Source of the DNA: Serratia nevei
GTDB taxonomy: Bacteria; Pseudomonadota; Gammaproteobacteria; Enterobacterales; Enterobacteriaceae
Assembly: GCF_024160145.1 (NCBI RefSeq)
Contig: NZ_JAMYWQ010000001.1
Location: 248,001-312,000, forward strand
Length of the DNA stretch: 64,000 nucleotides
Reading direction: 5' to 3'
Part shown: positions 55,138-62,876 of the stretch, piece after piece
How the letters are laid out: each line of letters starts with the position of its first letter
Position numbering within the stretch: the stretch's first letter is position 1
Program-made: the position numbers and the translations under genes
Notes under the pieces: generated by a model
Database searches by the model: none
What the model was told of the DNA's origin: nothing
The model's input: the letters and a program-made list of their open reading frames with translations, nothing else

Positions 55138-55887
55138 CTAGCGGTCGTCGGCGACGACACAAAGCTCAGTCAATGAGTGTTCGTCCAGGTTGTCCCACGG
55201 GCGATCGGTAAACAAGCGCTGGATCTGCGCCAGATCCGCCACGTGATGCGGCTCGCAGCGATCCAGCTTCATATGGTCGGCCACCAGCCAGCGCTCGCTG
55301 CTGTTGGCCAGCATGGCGCGTTTGATCTCTGCATCGGCCTCCTCGCCGGCGCTCAACCCCAGCTGCGCATGCACTGCGCAGGCGCCCAGCAAGGCGATGT
55401 CCGCACGGTAGCGTTCCAGCAACGCCAGGGTGGCGCTACCGGCGAACAGCCGCTGGTGCGCATCCCACTGGCCGCCAAGCAGAATCAGGTTGATCTCCCG
55501 TCTGTCGCTCAAGCACTGCGCGATATCCAGCGAGGCGGTGATCACCGTGGCCGGCCCACGCAGCGCCTGCGCCACCGCCAGCAGCGTACTGCCCGCATCC
55601 AGCATCAGGGTGCTGCCGGGCGGGATCTGCGCGGCCACCGCGCGGCCGAGCCGCTGCTTGACCTGCGGCAACAGCGCCGCACGCGCCTGGCGCGGCATGT
55701 CGGACGGTTCGAGCGCGATCGCCCCGCCGTGATGTTTCTGCGCCAGCCCTTGCCGCTCGAGATCGGCCAGATCGCGGCGCACGGTATCGACGGAAACGCC
55801 GATGGCGCCGGCCAATTCCGCCACCGCCGCCTGTCCGCGTTCGCTGAGCAAGTCCAGTAAATGGCGCTGTCGTGCCGCTTTGTGCAT
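55138..55887 (-). CDS. DeoR-family transcriptional regulator
   Basis: 249 residues from MHKAARQRHL, with GGAG seven bases upstream. The HTH is RGQAAVAELAGAIGVSVDTVRRDLADLERQGLAQKHHGGA, and the sugar-phosphate-sensing domain follows (MLDAGSTLLAVAQAL, LLGGQWD). It probably controls the downstream Gfo/Idh gene and perhaps the divergent hydrolase through the repeats at 55912-55942. Confidence 0.92.
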   Translation of the reverse strand: MHKAARQRHLLDLLSERGQAAVAELAGAIGVSVDTVRRDLADLERQGLAQKHHGGAIALEPSDMPRQARAALLPQVKQRLGRAVAAQIPPGSTLMLDAGSTLLAVAQALRGPATVITASLDIAQCLSDRREINLILLGGQWDAHQRLFAGSATLALLERYRADIALLGACAVHAQLGLSAGEEADAEIKRAMLANSSERWLVADHMKLDRCEPHHVADLAQIQRLFTDRPWDNLDEHSLTELCVVADDR

Positions 55888-55911
55888 GGGATTACTCCGC
55901 AATAAAAGCAT

Positions 55912-55942
55912 GAAACAGCAATATACAGCAAGAAACAGCAAT
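55912..55942. promoter_or_regulatory. Tandem repeats, probable DeoR operator
   Basis: GAAACAGCAAT occurs at 55912 and 55932, and the core ACAGCAA three times (55916, 55925, 55936), about one helix turn apart. DeoR-type regulators often bind short direct repeats; the site lies 25 bases before the deoR-type gene start. Confidence 0.6.
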
Positions 55943-56034
55943 CGAGAAGCCGCAATGAAGCGCACCGCAGATCAAACATCTTTTCGCCTGCGGGACGATG
56001 ATGAAGGCATAACGCATCACAATCCGGAGAAATG

Positions 56035-56913
56035 ATGAGCATCGACCTGACGTTTGAAGACCTGAGCGCGCGCGCCGTGCAATACAACGCCCGCGCTTCG
56101 GTGGAGGATTTTGACGCCTGCATGCTGGAATACGCCGCGCTGGCCCAGCGTGCCAGGGCGCAGACCCCCGGCATTTACGATCTGCGCTACGGCATGAGCA
56201 CCGCCGAACGTCTCGATCTGTTCCCGGCTAGCGCTCAGCCCGCCCCGCTGCTGATCTTTATTCATGGTGGCTACTGGCATTCGCAGCGCAAAGAGGAGGC
56301 CTGTTCGATGGCCGCCGCATTTGCCCGCCGCGGCGTGGCGGTCGCCACGTTGGAATACACGCTGGCACCGGAGGCGACGCTGGCGGAGATCGTGCATGAG
56401 GTGCGCAGCGCCGTCGCCTGGCTTTACCACCACGGAGCCCCCTTCGGCATCGATCCGGCGCGCATTTTCGTCAGCGGCAGTTCGGCCGGCGGCCACCTGT
56501 GCGGCATGCTGATCGCCGACGGCTGGCAACAACGCTATCGCCTGCCGCCCGACGCGATCAAGGGCGCGCTGGCGCTGAGCGGCTTATACGATCTGCGCCC
56601 GCTGTGCGATATCTACATCAACGACTGGCTGCACCTGACGCCCGAACAGGCGCAAACCCTCAGCCCGCTGTTTTTGCTGCCGGCGAAAGAACATGCGCCG
56701 CAGATATTGCTCGACGTCGGCCAGCGGGAAACCCTGGGGTTCAAAAACCAGACGCAGGCCTATTATGACGCCTGCCTGGCACGCGGCCTCGACGTCCGGC
56801 TGCTGGCCGATCGCCACTGCAATCACTTTACGTTGGTCAATGAGCTGGCCGATGCGGAAAGCGCGATGTTTCGGCAGGTGATGGCGATGATTGACGCCAC
56901 AGCGCAATCTTAA
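56035..56913 (+). CDS. Alpha/beta hydrolase, kynurenine-formamidase-like
   Basis: 292 residues from MSIDLTFEDL; GGAG five bases upstream decides this start over the ATG three bases earlier. The oxyanion motif FIHGGYWHSQRKEE and the nucleophile elbow VSGSSAGGHLCG are those of the hormone-sensitive-lipase/arylformamidase group; His in DRHCNHFTLV completes the triad. No tryptophan-catabolic genes are near, so the formamidase label is only a family resemblance. It is divergent from the DeoR gene. Confidence 0.87.
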   Translation: MSIDLTFEDLSARAVQYNARASVEDFDACMLEYAALAQRARAQTPGIYDLRYGMSTAERLDLFPASAQPAPLLIFIHGGYWHSQRKEEACSMAAAFARRGVAVATLEYTLAPEATLAEIVHEVRSAVAWLYHHGAPFGIDPARIFVSGSSAGGHLCGMLIADGWQQRYRLPPDAIKGALALSGLYDLRPLCDIYINDWLHLTPEQAQTLSPLFLLPAKEHAPQILLDVGQRETLGFKNQTQAYYDACLARGLDVRLLADRHCNHFTLVNELADAESAMFRQVMAMIDATAQS

Positions 56914-56936
56914 AGGGGAAAGGAGATAAGAGAGCC

Positions 56937-56953
56937 GGGGGCTGAGCGCCCCC
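56937..56953. terminator. Hairpin between the hydrolase and acrZ
   Basis: GGGGGC, a TGAGC loop and GCCCCC form a perfect stem between convergent genes. T tracts are poor on both strands. Confidence 0.5.
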
Positions 56954-56962
56954 TGCGTGCTA

Positions 56963-57097
56963 TCAGCCTTTTTTGCGGCCGATAGCGGAAAAGACGTTGA
57001 ACACTTCACCCAGACCGTAAATCGAGCCGAGCAAGACGGCCACCATTACCGGCACCAGGACCACCACGGTGGCCAAGCTTTCAATCATTTCTAACAT
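56963..57097 (-). CDS. acrZ: AcrZ, small membrane partner of the AcrAB-TolC pump
   Basis: A 44-codon gene with AGGAG seven bases before its ATG. The product begins MLEMIESLATVVVLVPV and continues LGSIYGLGEVFNVFSAIG, which matches E. coli AcrZ (49 residues; GLIYGLGEVFNIFSGVG) along its length but with a shorter tail. AcrZ is a single bent helix that binds AcrB in the inner membrane and alters which drugs are exported. In E. coli it lies next to modA; here the neighbours are a hydrolase and an Rrf2 regulator. A CRP-like site and a 23-base dyad lie upstream. Confidence 0.93.
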   Translation of the reverse strand: MLEMIESLATVVVLVPVMVAVLLGSIYGLGEVFNVFSAIGRKKG

Positions 57098-57185
57098 CGT
57101 TTTCTCCTGGTTTTAAACACAGCAAATCTGCGCCGGAATAAACGGTTTCCGGCCAATCGGTCAATTATCGCGGGGAGGCAGTCTA

Positions 57186-57207
57186 AAACGTGAGCTACAT
57201 CACACTT
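57186..57207 (-). promoter_or_regulatory. CRP-like binding site upstream of acrZ
   Basis: On the minus strand, AAGTGTGATGTAGCTCACGTTT matches the CRP consensus in TGTGA-N6-TCAC. TTGACC, 16-17 bases and TTTATT form a possible promoter downstream, placing the site near -67, a class-I position. Confidence 0.6.
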
Positions 57208-57217
57208 GATGCGAGCT

Positions 57218-57240
57218 AATGTAACTTACACAATTACATT
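57218..57240. repeat. Inverted repeat between acrZ and the Rrf2 gene
   Basis: AATGTAA, 9 bases and TTACATT form a perfect dyad about 120 bases upstream of acrZ and about 50 bases after the Rrf2 stop codon. It could be a regulator site for acrZ. Confidence 0.45.
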
Positions 57241-57288
57241 AAATCAATGCAAAAAATGCTCTGCACGACAGCGGGTTGGGTGCGGTTT

Positions 57289-57759
57289 TTATTGCGTATC
57301 CGATTGATATTGCGGTGAACATGGGACGAAAGGATAGCCGGCGCGCAGCTCGACCTGCCCGGCCATTTCGGCGATGCTGGTTTGCGCCAGACTGGCTTCC
57401 AGCGCGACGCCAATGCGCGCAAACTCTTGCTCCAGCACCGGGGTTATCGCATGGCCGATATAGCACGCATCGTTAGGCCGGGTGCGGTGCAGCATGAAAA
57501 AAGGCTGATCCTCCACCGCGCGGTACACGTCCAGCAGCGAGATCGCTTCCGCCGGCCGCGCCAGCAGCGCCCCGCCGCCTTGCCCCATCTGCGAATAGGT
57601 CAACCCCGCCTCCGCCAGCGCGCCGAGGATGCGCCGCACCACCGTCGGGTTGGTATTGACGCTGCGCGCGATATCTTCGGAACGCACCGTTTGGCCACGG
57701 CACAGCGTGATGTTGGTGAGAATATGGATGGCAACGGCGAATCGCGTAGAGGTAGACAC
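57289..57759 (-). CDS. Rrf2-family transcriptional regulator without an iron-sulfur triad
   Basis: 156 residues. The winged HTH shows STRFAVAIHILTNI, VRSEDIARSVNTNPTVVRRILGAL and GLTYSQMGQGGGALLARP. The three closely spaced cysteines of IscR or NsrR are missing; only Cys in DACYIG and one near the C-terminus (VPCSP) remain. It is therefore of the YwnA/CymR-like kind that does not hold a cluster. The target is unknown; candidates are its own promoter and the DUF427 gene nearby. Confidence 0.9.
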   Translation of the reverse strand: MSTSTRFAVAIHILTNITLCRGQTVRSEDIARSVNTNPTVVRRILGALAEAGLTYSQMGQGGGALLARPAEAISLLDVYRAVEDQPFFMLHRTRPNDACYIGHAITPVLEQEFARIGVALEASLAQTSIAEMAGQVELRAGYPFVPCSPQYQSDTQ

Positions 57760-57889
57760 CTTGGCACCTGCTCAGAGTTTCGTTATGTCGGATTAAAACA
57801 TAAGGAAAACGTATCAATTTCCGGTAATGCACATAATGAGTAGGGATAAAAGGAATGTCAACCGGCCGCCGTCCGATGGCGGCAGCGGC

Positions 57890-58285
57890 TCACGCTTCGC
57901 TGCGGATCTCCGCGACTTTGTCGGGATAAAATGCCAAATAATCCTTAATCGCCACCACGGCGTTATAGGGCATTTCATAACTCCAGGCCACATTGGCCTC
58001 CTGCTCGCCGTTAAGCACAAGGGAGAAATAACTGCAGTCGCCCTTATAAGGGCAGTAGCTGACGCGTTCGTTTTTTTGCAGCAGCGCCATACTCACCTCC
58101 TCGCGCGGAAAGTAAAACACCGGCGGATAATGGGCCTCCTGCAGGACGAGCGCATTGCGGCTGTCGGCCAGAACGTGGCCGGCGGCTCGCACGACGACCC
58201 GCACCGGATGGCAGGCCAGCGTGATCGGATGGTCCGGGCCGGGGATTTTCACCGGCTTGCCGGATGCGGAAACAAGATCGGACAT
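57890..58285 (-). CDS. DUF427-family protein
   Basis: 131 residues from MSDLVSASGK, with GGGAGG five bases before the ATG. HPITLACHPVRVVVRAAGHVLADSRNALVL and CPYKGDCSYFSL are DUF427 signatures. The family has a compact beta fold with no established reaction. It appears to be monocistronic. Confidence 0.88.
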   Translation of the reverse strand: MSDLVSASGKPVKIPGPDHPITLACHPVRVVVRAAGHVLADSRNALVLQEAHYPPVFYFPREEVSMALLQKNERVSYCPYKGDCSYFSLVLNGEQEANVAWSYEMPYNAVVAIKDYLAFYPDKVAEIRSEA

Positions 58286-58516
58286 GGCGGCCTCCCGCGT
58301 GAGCGCCCCGCACTCTGCGAGGCTTATTCCCAGTATAGTCGGGCGATTTTGCCGGCGGCTGCACATTCGGCGAGCAAACGCTTTTCGCCGCCGAAAAATT
58401 AAGAATTTTTACCTGTTCGATTTTCTTACGGCGGAATACATTCATCCCAACGTCTACCGGCGGGTTAATCGGATTATTTTTAATCCATTAACCGGTCAAT
58501 TTACCAGGAACTCATT

Positions 58517-58729
58517 ATGAATATTAAACGTGCCGCAGGTGTATTGGTGGTGGTCATGGCTACGCTTTCCGTTACCGCATGCGGGCATATGTCCAATCGC
58601 GATCGCAACACGGCGATCGGCGCAGGCGTGGGCGCGGTCGGCGGCGCAGTGCTGACCGACGGCAGCACGCTGGGCACCCTCGGCGGCGCGGCGATCGGCG
58701 GCATCATCGGCCACCAGACCAGCCGTTAA
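58517..58729 (+). CDS. osmB: Osmotically inducible lipoprotein OsmB
   Basis: 70 residues. A lipoprotein signal with the lipobox SVTACG (Cys22) is followed by RDRNTAIGAGVGAVGGAVLTDGSTLGTLGGAAIGGIIGHQ, a glycine-zipper helix hairpin almost identical to E. coli OsmB. In E. coli it is induced by osmotic and envelope stress. It has its own terminator. Confidence 0.95.
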   Translation: MNIKRAAGVLVVVMATLSVTACGHMSNRDRNTAIGAGVGAVGGAVLTDGSTLGTLGGAAIGGIIGHQTSR

Positions 58730-58753
58730 TCCTCCCGTCAAAAAATACTCTCC

Positions 58754-58798
58754 GCAGGCCGGCTATTTTTTAACTCACCCGCGCCGGCCTGCTTTTTT
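58754..58798 (+). terminator. Terminator of osmB
   Basis: GCAGGCCGG and CCGGCCTGC form a perfect 9-base stem with an unusually long 21-base loop, followed by TTTTTT. Confidence 0.85.
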
Positions 58799-58890
58799 AT
58801 TTATCCCGATGGATTTCCTCAGGGGAGGAAAAAATAATAAACCGCGTTAAACGCCGATTTATTATTCATTAATCGGCACCGTGGTTATTA

Positions 58891-60510
58891 TTATGCGGGC
58901 AACCTGAAGCGCGCCATCGCTTTTTCTAACCGTTCCGACTCGCCCTGCAGCAGCTGCGAAGCCTCGGCCACGGCGTTCACCACCGTGCCGGTTTGCCGCG
59001 CTACCTGATTCAGCGCCGCGATGCGCGCCGTCACGCCCTGAATGCTTTCTCCCTGATTGAGCGACGCCTGGGAAATATCCCCCATCAGCGCACTGCATTT
59101 GTTCACCAGATCGATAATCTGGCGCAGGTTGCCCGTCAGCAGATCCACCGCCTGCGAACCTTGATCGATTTGCTGCAGCGAACGGTTGATCAACTGCTGA
59201 ATGTCGCGCGTCGAATGGCTGCTCTTTTGCGCCAACAGCCCCACCTCTTTGGCCACGATGGCAAAGCCGCGGCCATGAACGCCGGCGTGCGCCGCCTCGA
59301 TTGCCGCATTCAGCGCCAGAATATTGGTCTGGAACGCCACGCTGTCGATCAGCGCAACGATGCCGCGCATTTCGGCCGATTGGTTGACGATCCCTTGCAT
59401 CGAAACATTAACGGTTTCCATCATCTGCTCGCCGGCGCCGGCGCACTGTCGAGCCTGTTCGGTTCGTTGGCTGGCCTGCTGCGCGTATTGGCCGTTTTCC
59501 TCCACCCGCGCCGCCAACTGCTGCACGTGCTCGGTCGCCAGCTGCAATTCACCGTTCTGCTTCGCCGATTGCGCCGTCAACTGCAGATTGCCGTCCGCCA
59601 ACCGCCCGACGCCGTTCAGGATCCCGCTCGCCGCATCGCGCACCTCGCTGACCAGGCGCTGCAGGCCGCCCTGCATGTGGCCAATGCTGGTCTGCAGCTG
59701 GCGCATCTCGCGGTTGAATGCCCGCTCAGGCGGCAGCGGCCGCGAAAGATCGCCGGCGGCCAGCACGTTGAGGTGCGCGATCGCCCGCTGCAGCGGTGCG
59801 ATCACCCAGCGGGAGACGCCGAACCACACCCCCGCGGCGATCAGCGCCAGCGCGGCCAGCGCGCCGAGCGCAAAGCTCTTGGCCTGTTCCAGCGCCGCCA
59901 ATTGCCGCACGTTGACGTCATCGCCGCGCCGTTCGTTCAGCGCCTGGTAAGCGAGATACTTGTCGTTGAAATCCGCCTGAAACGCCTGGATCGGCACGGC
60001 GAAAAACGCCTCGATGCTACTGCCCTGCAACCCTTGCGCCTGCTCTTTCAGGCCGTCATAGAACAGGCGATAGCTGTCTTTCAGGGCCGCTGCCGCCGCG
60101 GGCGCATCCGCGCTCAAGCGCTCAAACTGGGTGAAGGCCTGCTCTGAAGCCTGCAACGCCGCCAACGACTCATCCAGCAGGCTGTGCCAGCTGCCGTCGG
60201 AGCCGGTGGCTTTGTCCTGCAGATAATAAATCCCCGCGCGGTTGAGGGTATCGCTGGCCGTCAGCAGCGACAGCCTGGCGCGATCCATCGTCGCCTGCTG
60301 GCGATGCAACGCGTCGCCCGTCACCAGGTTGAGCCTGGCGTCGCGCAAAATATTGGAAATAAATACGGTGGAAAACAATTGCAGCAGAGAAAATAACGCG
60401 ATAACGCAAATTACGCCGCTTAATAAGCCCATGCTCTTGCCGAAGCCAAACGCGCGCGGCAGCGCCGCCGCAGATTTTACCCTGCGGCCCAGTGTCAGTT
60501 TTATGTTCAT
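58891..60510 (-). CDS. Methyl-accepting chemotaxis protein with atypical tip
   Basis: 539 residues. A first membrane helix (residues about 27-50), a periplasmic four-helix sensor domain of the Tar type (about 50-195), a second helix (about 213-233), a HAMP domain (about 234-286) and a long signalling coiled coil. The hairpin tip reads [31 protein letters not shown]: the nearly invariant Arg and Glu of EAARAGE are His408 and Val411. There is no NWETF-type CheR tether at the C-terminus. The ligand is unknown. Confidence 0.93.
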   Translation of the reverse strand: MNIKLTLGRRVKSAAALPRAFGFGKSMGLLSGVICVIALFSLLQLFSTVFISNILRDARLNLVTGDALHRQQATMDRARLSLLTASDTLNRAGIYYLQDKATGSDGSWHSLLDESLAALQASEQAFTQFERLSADAPAAAAALKDSYRLFYDGLKEQAQGLQGSSIEAFFAVPIQAFQADFNDKYLAYQALNERRGDDVNVRQLAALEQAKSFALGALAALALIAAGVWFGVSRWVIAPLQRAIAHLNVLAAGDLSRPLPPERAFNREMRQLQTSIGHMQGGLQRLVSEVRDAASGILNGVGRLADGNLQLTAQSAKQNGELQLATEHVQQLAARVEENGQYAQQASQRTEQARQCAGAGEQMMETVNVSMQGIVNQSAEMRGIVALIDSVAFQTNILALNAAIEAAHAGVHGRGFAIVAKEVGLLAQKSSHSTRDIQQLINRSLQQIDQGSQAVDLLTGNLRQIIDLVNKCSALMGDISQASLNQGESIQGVTARIAALNQVARQTGTVVNAVAEASQLLQGESERLEKAMARFRLPA

Positions 60511-60662
60511 GATTTTTAGTCAGTAATACCAAGATGCCGCGAGTCTAACGGGCATTGATGACAGAATTATTTCACCGCTATTGGCACACCGAACTACCGA
60601 CTCTTCATCACCGTTGTCTTTACCCTCCTGCGGCTAAAACCGGCAGCCGTCGCGGAAGGACA

Positions 60663-60920
60663 TTAACCATTTTTGATCAGTGCGCCCAGCAGGGATGTGA
60701 AGACCGCCCCCGTTGCCAACGTATGTTCGGCGCCATGCATCTCTTTCCTGATATCCTTGAATCTCATCAGCGCAGCGGCTTCAGAAACGGCGGTCAGCTC
60801 TTCGTGCTGTTTTTCAAACCCCAGCTCCTGCAGGTCACGTTTGCGATCCTCAGCATCGTGGGCGGTGGCCTTCAACACCTCGATGCGCGAGCCTTTAACA
60901 TAGAAATGGTAAGTGGTCAT
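60663..60920 (-). CDS. Small conserved-looking hypothetical protein
   Basis: 85 residues, soluble and charged: MTTYHFYVKGSRIEVLKA is a plausible beta start, followed by two helices (EDRKRDLQELGFEKQHEEL and an Ala-rich segment). GGAGGCAAACG lies before the ATG, which supports a real gene. I do not recognise the family. It stands between the chemoreceptor and the PBP genes on the same strand. Confidence 0.65.
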   Translation of the reverse strand: MTTYHFYVKGSRIEVLKATAHDAEDRKRDLQELGFEKQHEELTAVSEAAALMRFKDIRKEMHGAEHTLATGAVFTSLLGALIKNG

Positions 60921-60993
60921 GTCGTTTGCCTCCTGGTTGCGCTTTTATGAACAAGCTATCACACAGATCGCGTTTAATCGTCATCGGGAAGAA

Positions 60994-61035
60994 AAATCAG
61001 CCGGCATGGGATCAGACCGTCTCTGGCCCCATGCC
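60994..61035 (-). terminator. Terminator of the extra PBP operon
   Basis: On the minus strand, GGCATGGG, a 17-base loop and CCCATGCC form a perfect stem followed by GGCTGATTTTTC, starting 16 bases after the PBP3-like stop codon. Confidence 0.65.
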
Positions 61036-61050
61036 AAGGCGCGTTGATGG

Positions 61051-62769
61051 TCACCCCTTGACCGACGACACCACGTTAAGCGGCTGGGCGTCCGGCAGGA
61101 TATTCATGTGCTCCAGCACCTGGGCCATGATTTTGCCGAACACCGGCCCGGCTACCGAACCGCCGAAGTGCTTGCCGGCTTTCGGGTTGTTGACCATCAC
61201 CACCAGCGCCACCTGCGGATCGCTGGCCGGCGCCACGCCGGCGGTGTAGTTGATGTAGCCGCCGTCGTATTTACCGCTCGGGCCCATTTTCTCGGCGGTA
61301 CCGGTTTTGATCGCCAGCCGGTAGCCCGGCACTGCGGCGTTCACCCCGCTGCCGCCCGGCAAGGCGTCGCTCTCCATCATATGTACCACCGTCTTCACCG
61401 TATCGGCCGGCAAAATGCGCTGCCCCATCACCGGCGGCGTCACCTTGGTAATCGACAGCGGCCGATAAACCCCGAAGGCGCCGATAGCGGCATACTCGCG
61501 CGCCATCTGCAGCGGCGTCACGCGCAGCCCATAGCCGAAGGAGAAGGTGGCGCGTTCGATATCCGCCCAGCGTTCGCGATGTTGCGGCAGGTAGCCGCTG
61601 CTCTCGTTGCCGATGCCAAGCTCGGTCGGCCGCCCCAGGCCAAAGCTGCGGTAGACCGCCGGCAGCACCGTAGCCGGCAGCGCCAGCGCAATATGCGATA
61701 CCGCAATGTCGCTCGATTTTTGCAGCACGCCGGTGATGGTCAGCTTCGACCAGTGGCCGACGTCTTTAATCAGGTGACCGTTCACCCGATACGGCGTGGT
61801 GTCCAGCACCGTATCCGGCCGGATCAGCTTATGCTCCAGCCCCACCATCACCACCACCGGTTTCACCGTCGAGCCCGGTTCGAAGCTGTCGCTGCTGCAT
61901 ACGTTGCGGATGTCTTTCGCCGGGGTGCTGCCGTAGTTGTTCGGGTTGAACGACGGGTAGCTGGCCATGCCGAGGATCTCGCCGGTGTCGATCTTGACCA
62001 GCACCGCACAGCCGGAGTCGGCCTGGTTGGCCACCACGCCGTCGCGGATCTGCGCATAGAGCACGTACTGGATAAATTTGTCGATGCTGAGCGTCACGTT
62101 CGGCGGCGGCACCGGATCCACGCTTTTGAGCACGCCGATCACCGCGCCGCTGCCGTCCTTCTGGTAGACCCGCAGACCGTTTTTGCCCTGCAACAGCGGG
62201 TTGAAGCCCAGCTCGATGCCCTCCAGCCCCTGGTTGTCCTGGCCGACGATGCCGATCAGGCCGGCAGCGTCCTGGCCCATCGGATAAAAGCGGCTGAAAT
62301 CCTGCTCGGTGCTGACGCCGGTCAGGTGCAGTTTGCTGATGTAGGCGGCGTTGTCGTCCTCCACCTTGCGTGCCAGGTAGACGAAACGCTTATGCGCGTT
62401 GCTCTGGATCAGATGCTGCACGTCCGCCAGCGGGATCTTCAGCACGTTGGCCATGCTCTGCCAGCGTTCGTTGCCGGTGTCGGTCTGGGTATCGAGAATG
62501 TGTTTCGGATCCAGCACGATATCTTTGGACGACACGCTGACCGCCAGCGCCTCATCGTTGCGATCGGTGATCATGGCGCGGTTGGTCGGCACCACCTGGG
62601 TACGGATCGAGCGCTGGTCGGCCTGATCCGCCAGTTGCTGATGTTCCAGCAGTTGCAGGTAGCCGACCCTGAACGCCAACAGGAAAAAACAGACCAGCAT
62701 GCCGGCGCAAATCCAGCCGAAACGAACTGTGGAATAGGTTTTACCGCTTTTTTTGGTCGATGGCGCCAC
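61051..62769 (-). CDS. PBP3 (FtsI) paralogue, peptidoglycan transpeptidase
   Basis: 572 residues, GTG start. One membrane anchor (FGWICAGMLVCFFLLAFRVGY) precedes a class-B PBP dimerisation domain and a transpeptidase domain. The active-site motif is Ser300-Thr-Val-Lys, the KTG box is Lys488-Thr-Gly-Thr, and the second motif is Ser352-Ser-Asp354 where E. coli FtsI has Ser-Ser-Asn. It is not in the mra/dcw division cluster, so it is an extra copy like PBP3SAL of Salmonella, which works at acidic pH. The PBP2-like gene lies 107 bases upstream, so the two form a unit for septal and side-wall synthesis. Confidence 0.92.
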   Translation of the reverse strand: MAPSTKKSGKTYSTVRFGWICAGMLVCFFLLAFRVGYLQLLEHQQLADQADQRSIRTQVVPTNRAMITDRNDEALAVSVSSKDIVLDPKHILDTQTDTGNERWQSMANVLKIPLADVQHLIQSNAHKRFVYLARKVEDDNAAYISKLHLTGVSTEQDFSRFYPMGQDAAGLIGIVGQDNQGLEGIELGFNPLLQGKNGLRVYQKDGSGAVIGVLKSVDPVPPPNVTLSIDKFIQYVLYAQIRDGVVANQADSGCAVLVKIDTGEILGMASYPSFNPNNYGSTPAKDIRNVCSSDSFEPGSTVKPVVVMVGLEHKLIRPDTVLDTTPYRVNGHLIKDVGHWSKLTITGVLQKSSDIAVSHIALALPATVLPAVYRSFGLGRPTELGIGNESSGYLPQHRERWADIERATFSFGYGLRVTPLQMAREYAAIGAFGVYRPLSITKVTPPVMGQRILPADTVKTVVHMMESDALPGGSGVNAAVPGYRLAIKTGTAEKMGPSGKYDGGYINYTAGVAPASDPQVALVVMVNNPKAGKHFGGSVAGPVFGKIMAQVLEHMNILPDAQPLNVVSSVKG

Positions 62770-62876
62770 TGTTGTGTTAACCCTGCGTTTTTATTCGGTT
62801 TATGTTGTTATTTCAGTCTACCTCGCCGGAAATGGTCAGGAGATTGCAGTTTGTAAGAAAGTAAAAACAAACCGCA

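Noticed and set aside
56035-56913. Assigning the hydrolase as KynB
   Set aside because: The fold and motif resemble arylformamidases, but no kynurenine-pathway gene is near and the type is common among general esterases.
61108-62856. 582-codon plus-strand frame opposite the PBP3-like gene
   Set aside because: Composition is dominated by His, Arg, Ala and Val with no recognisable domain; the opposite strand has all the PBP motifs.
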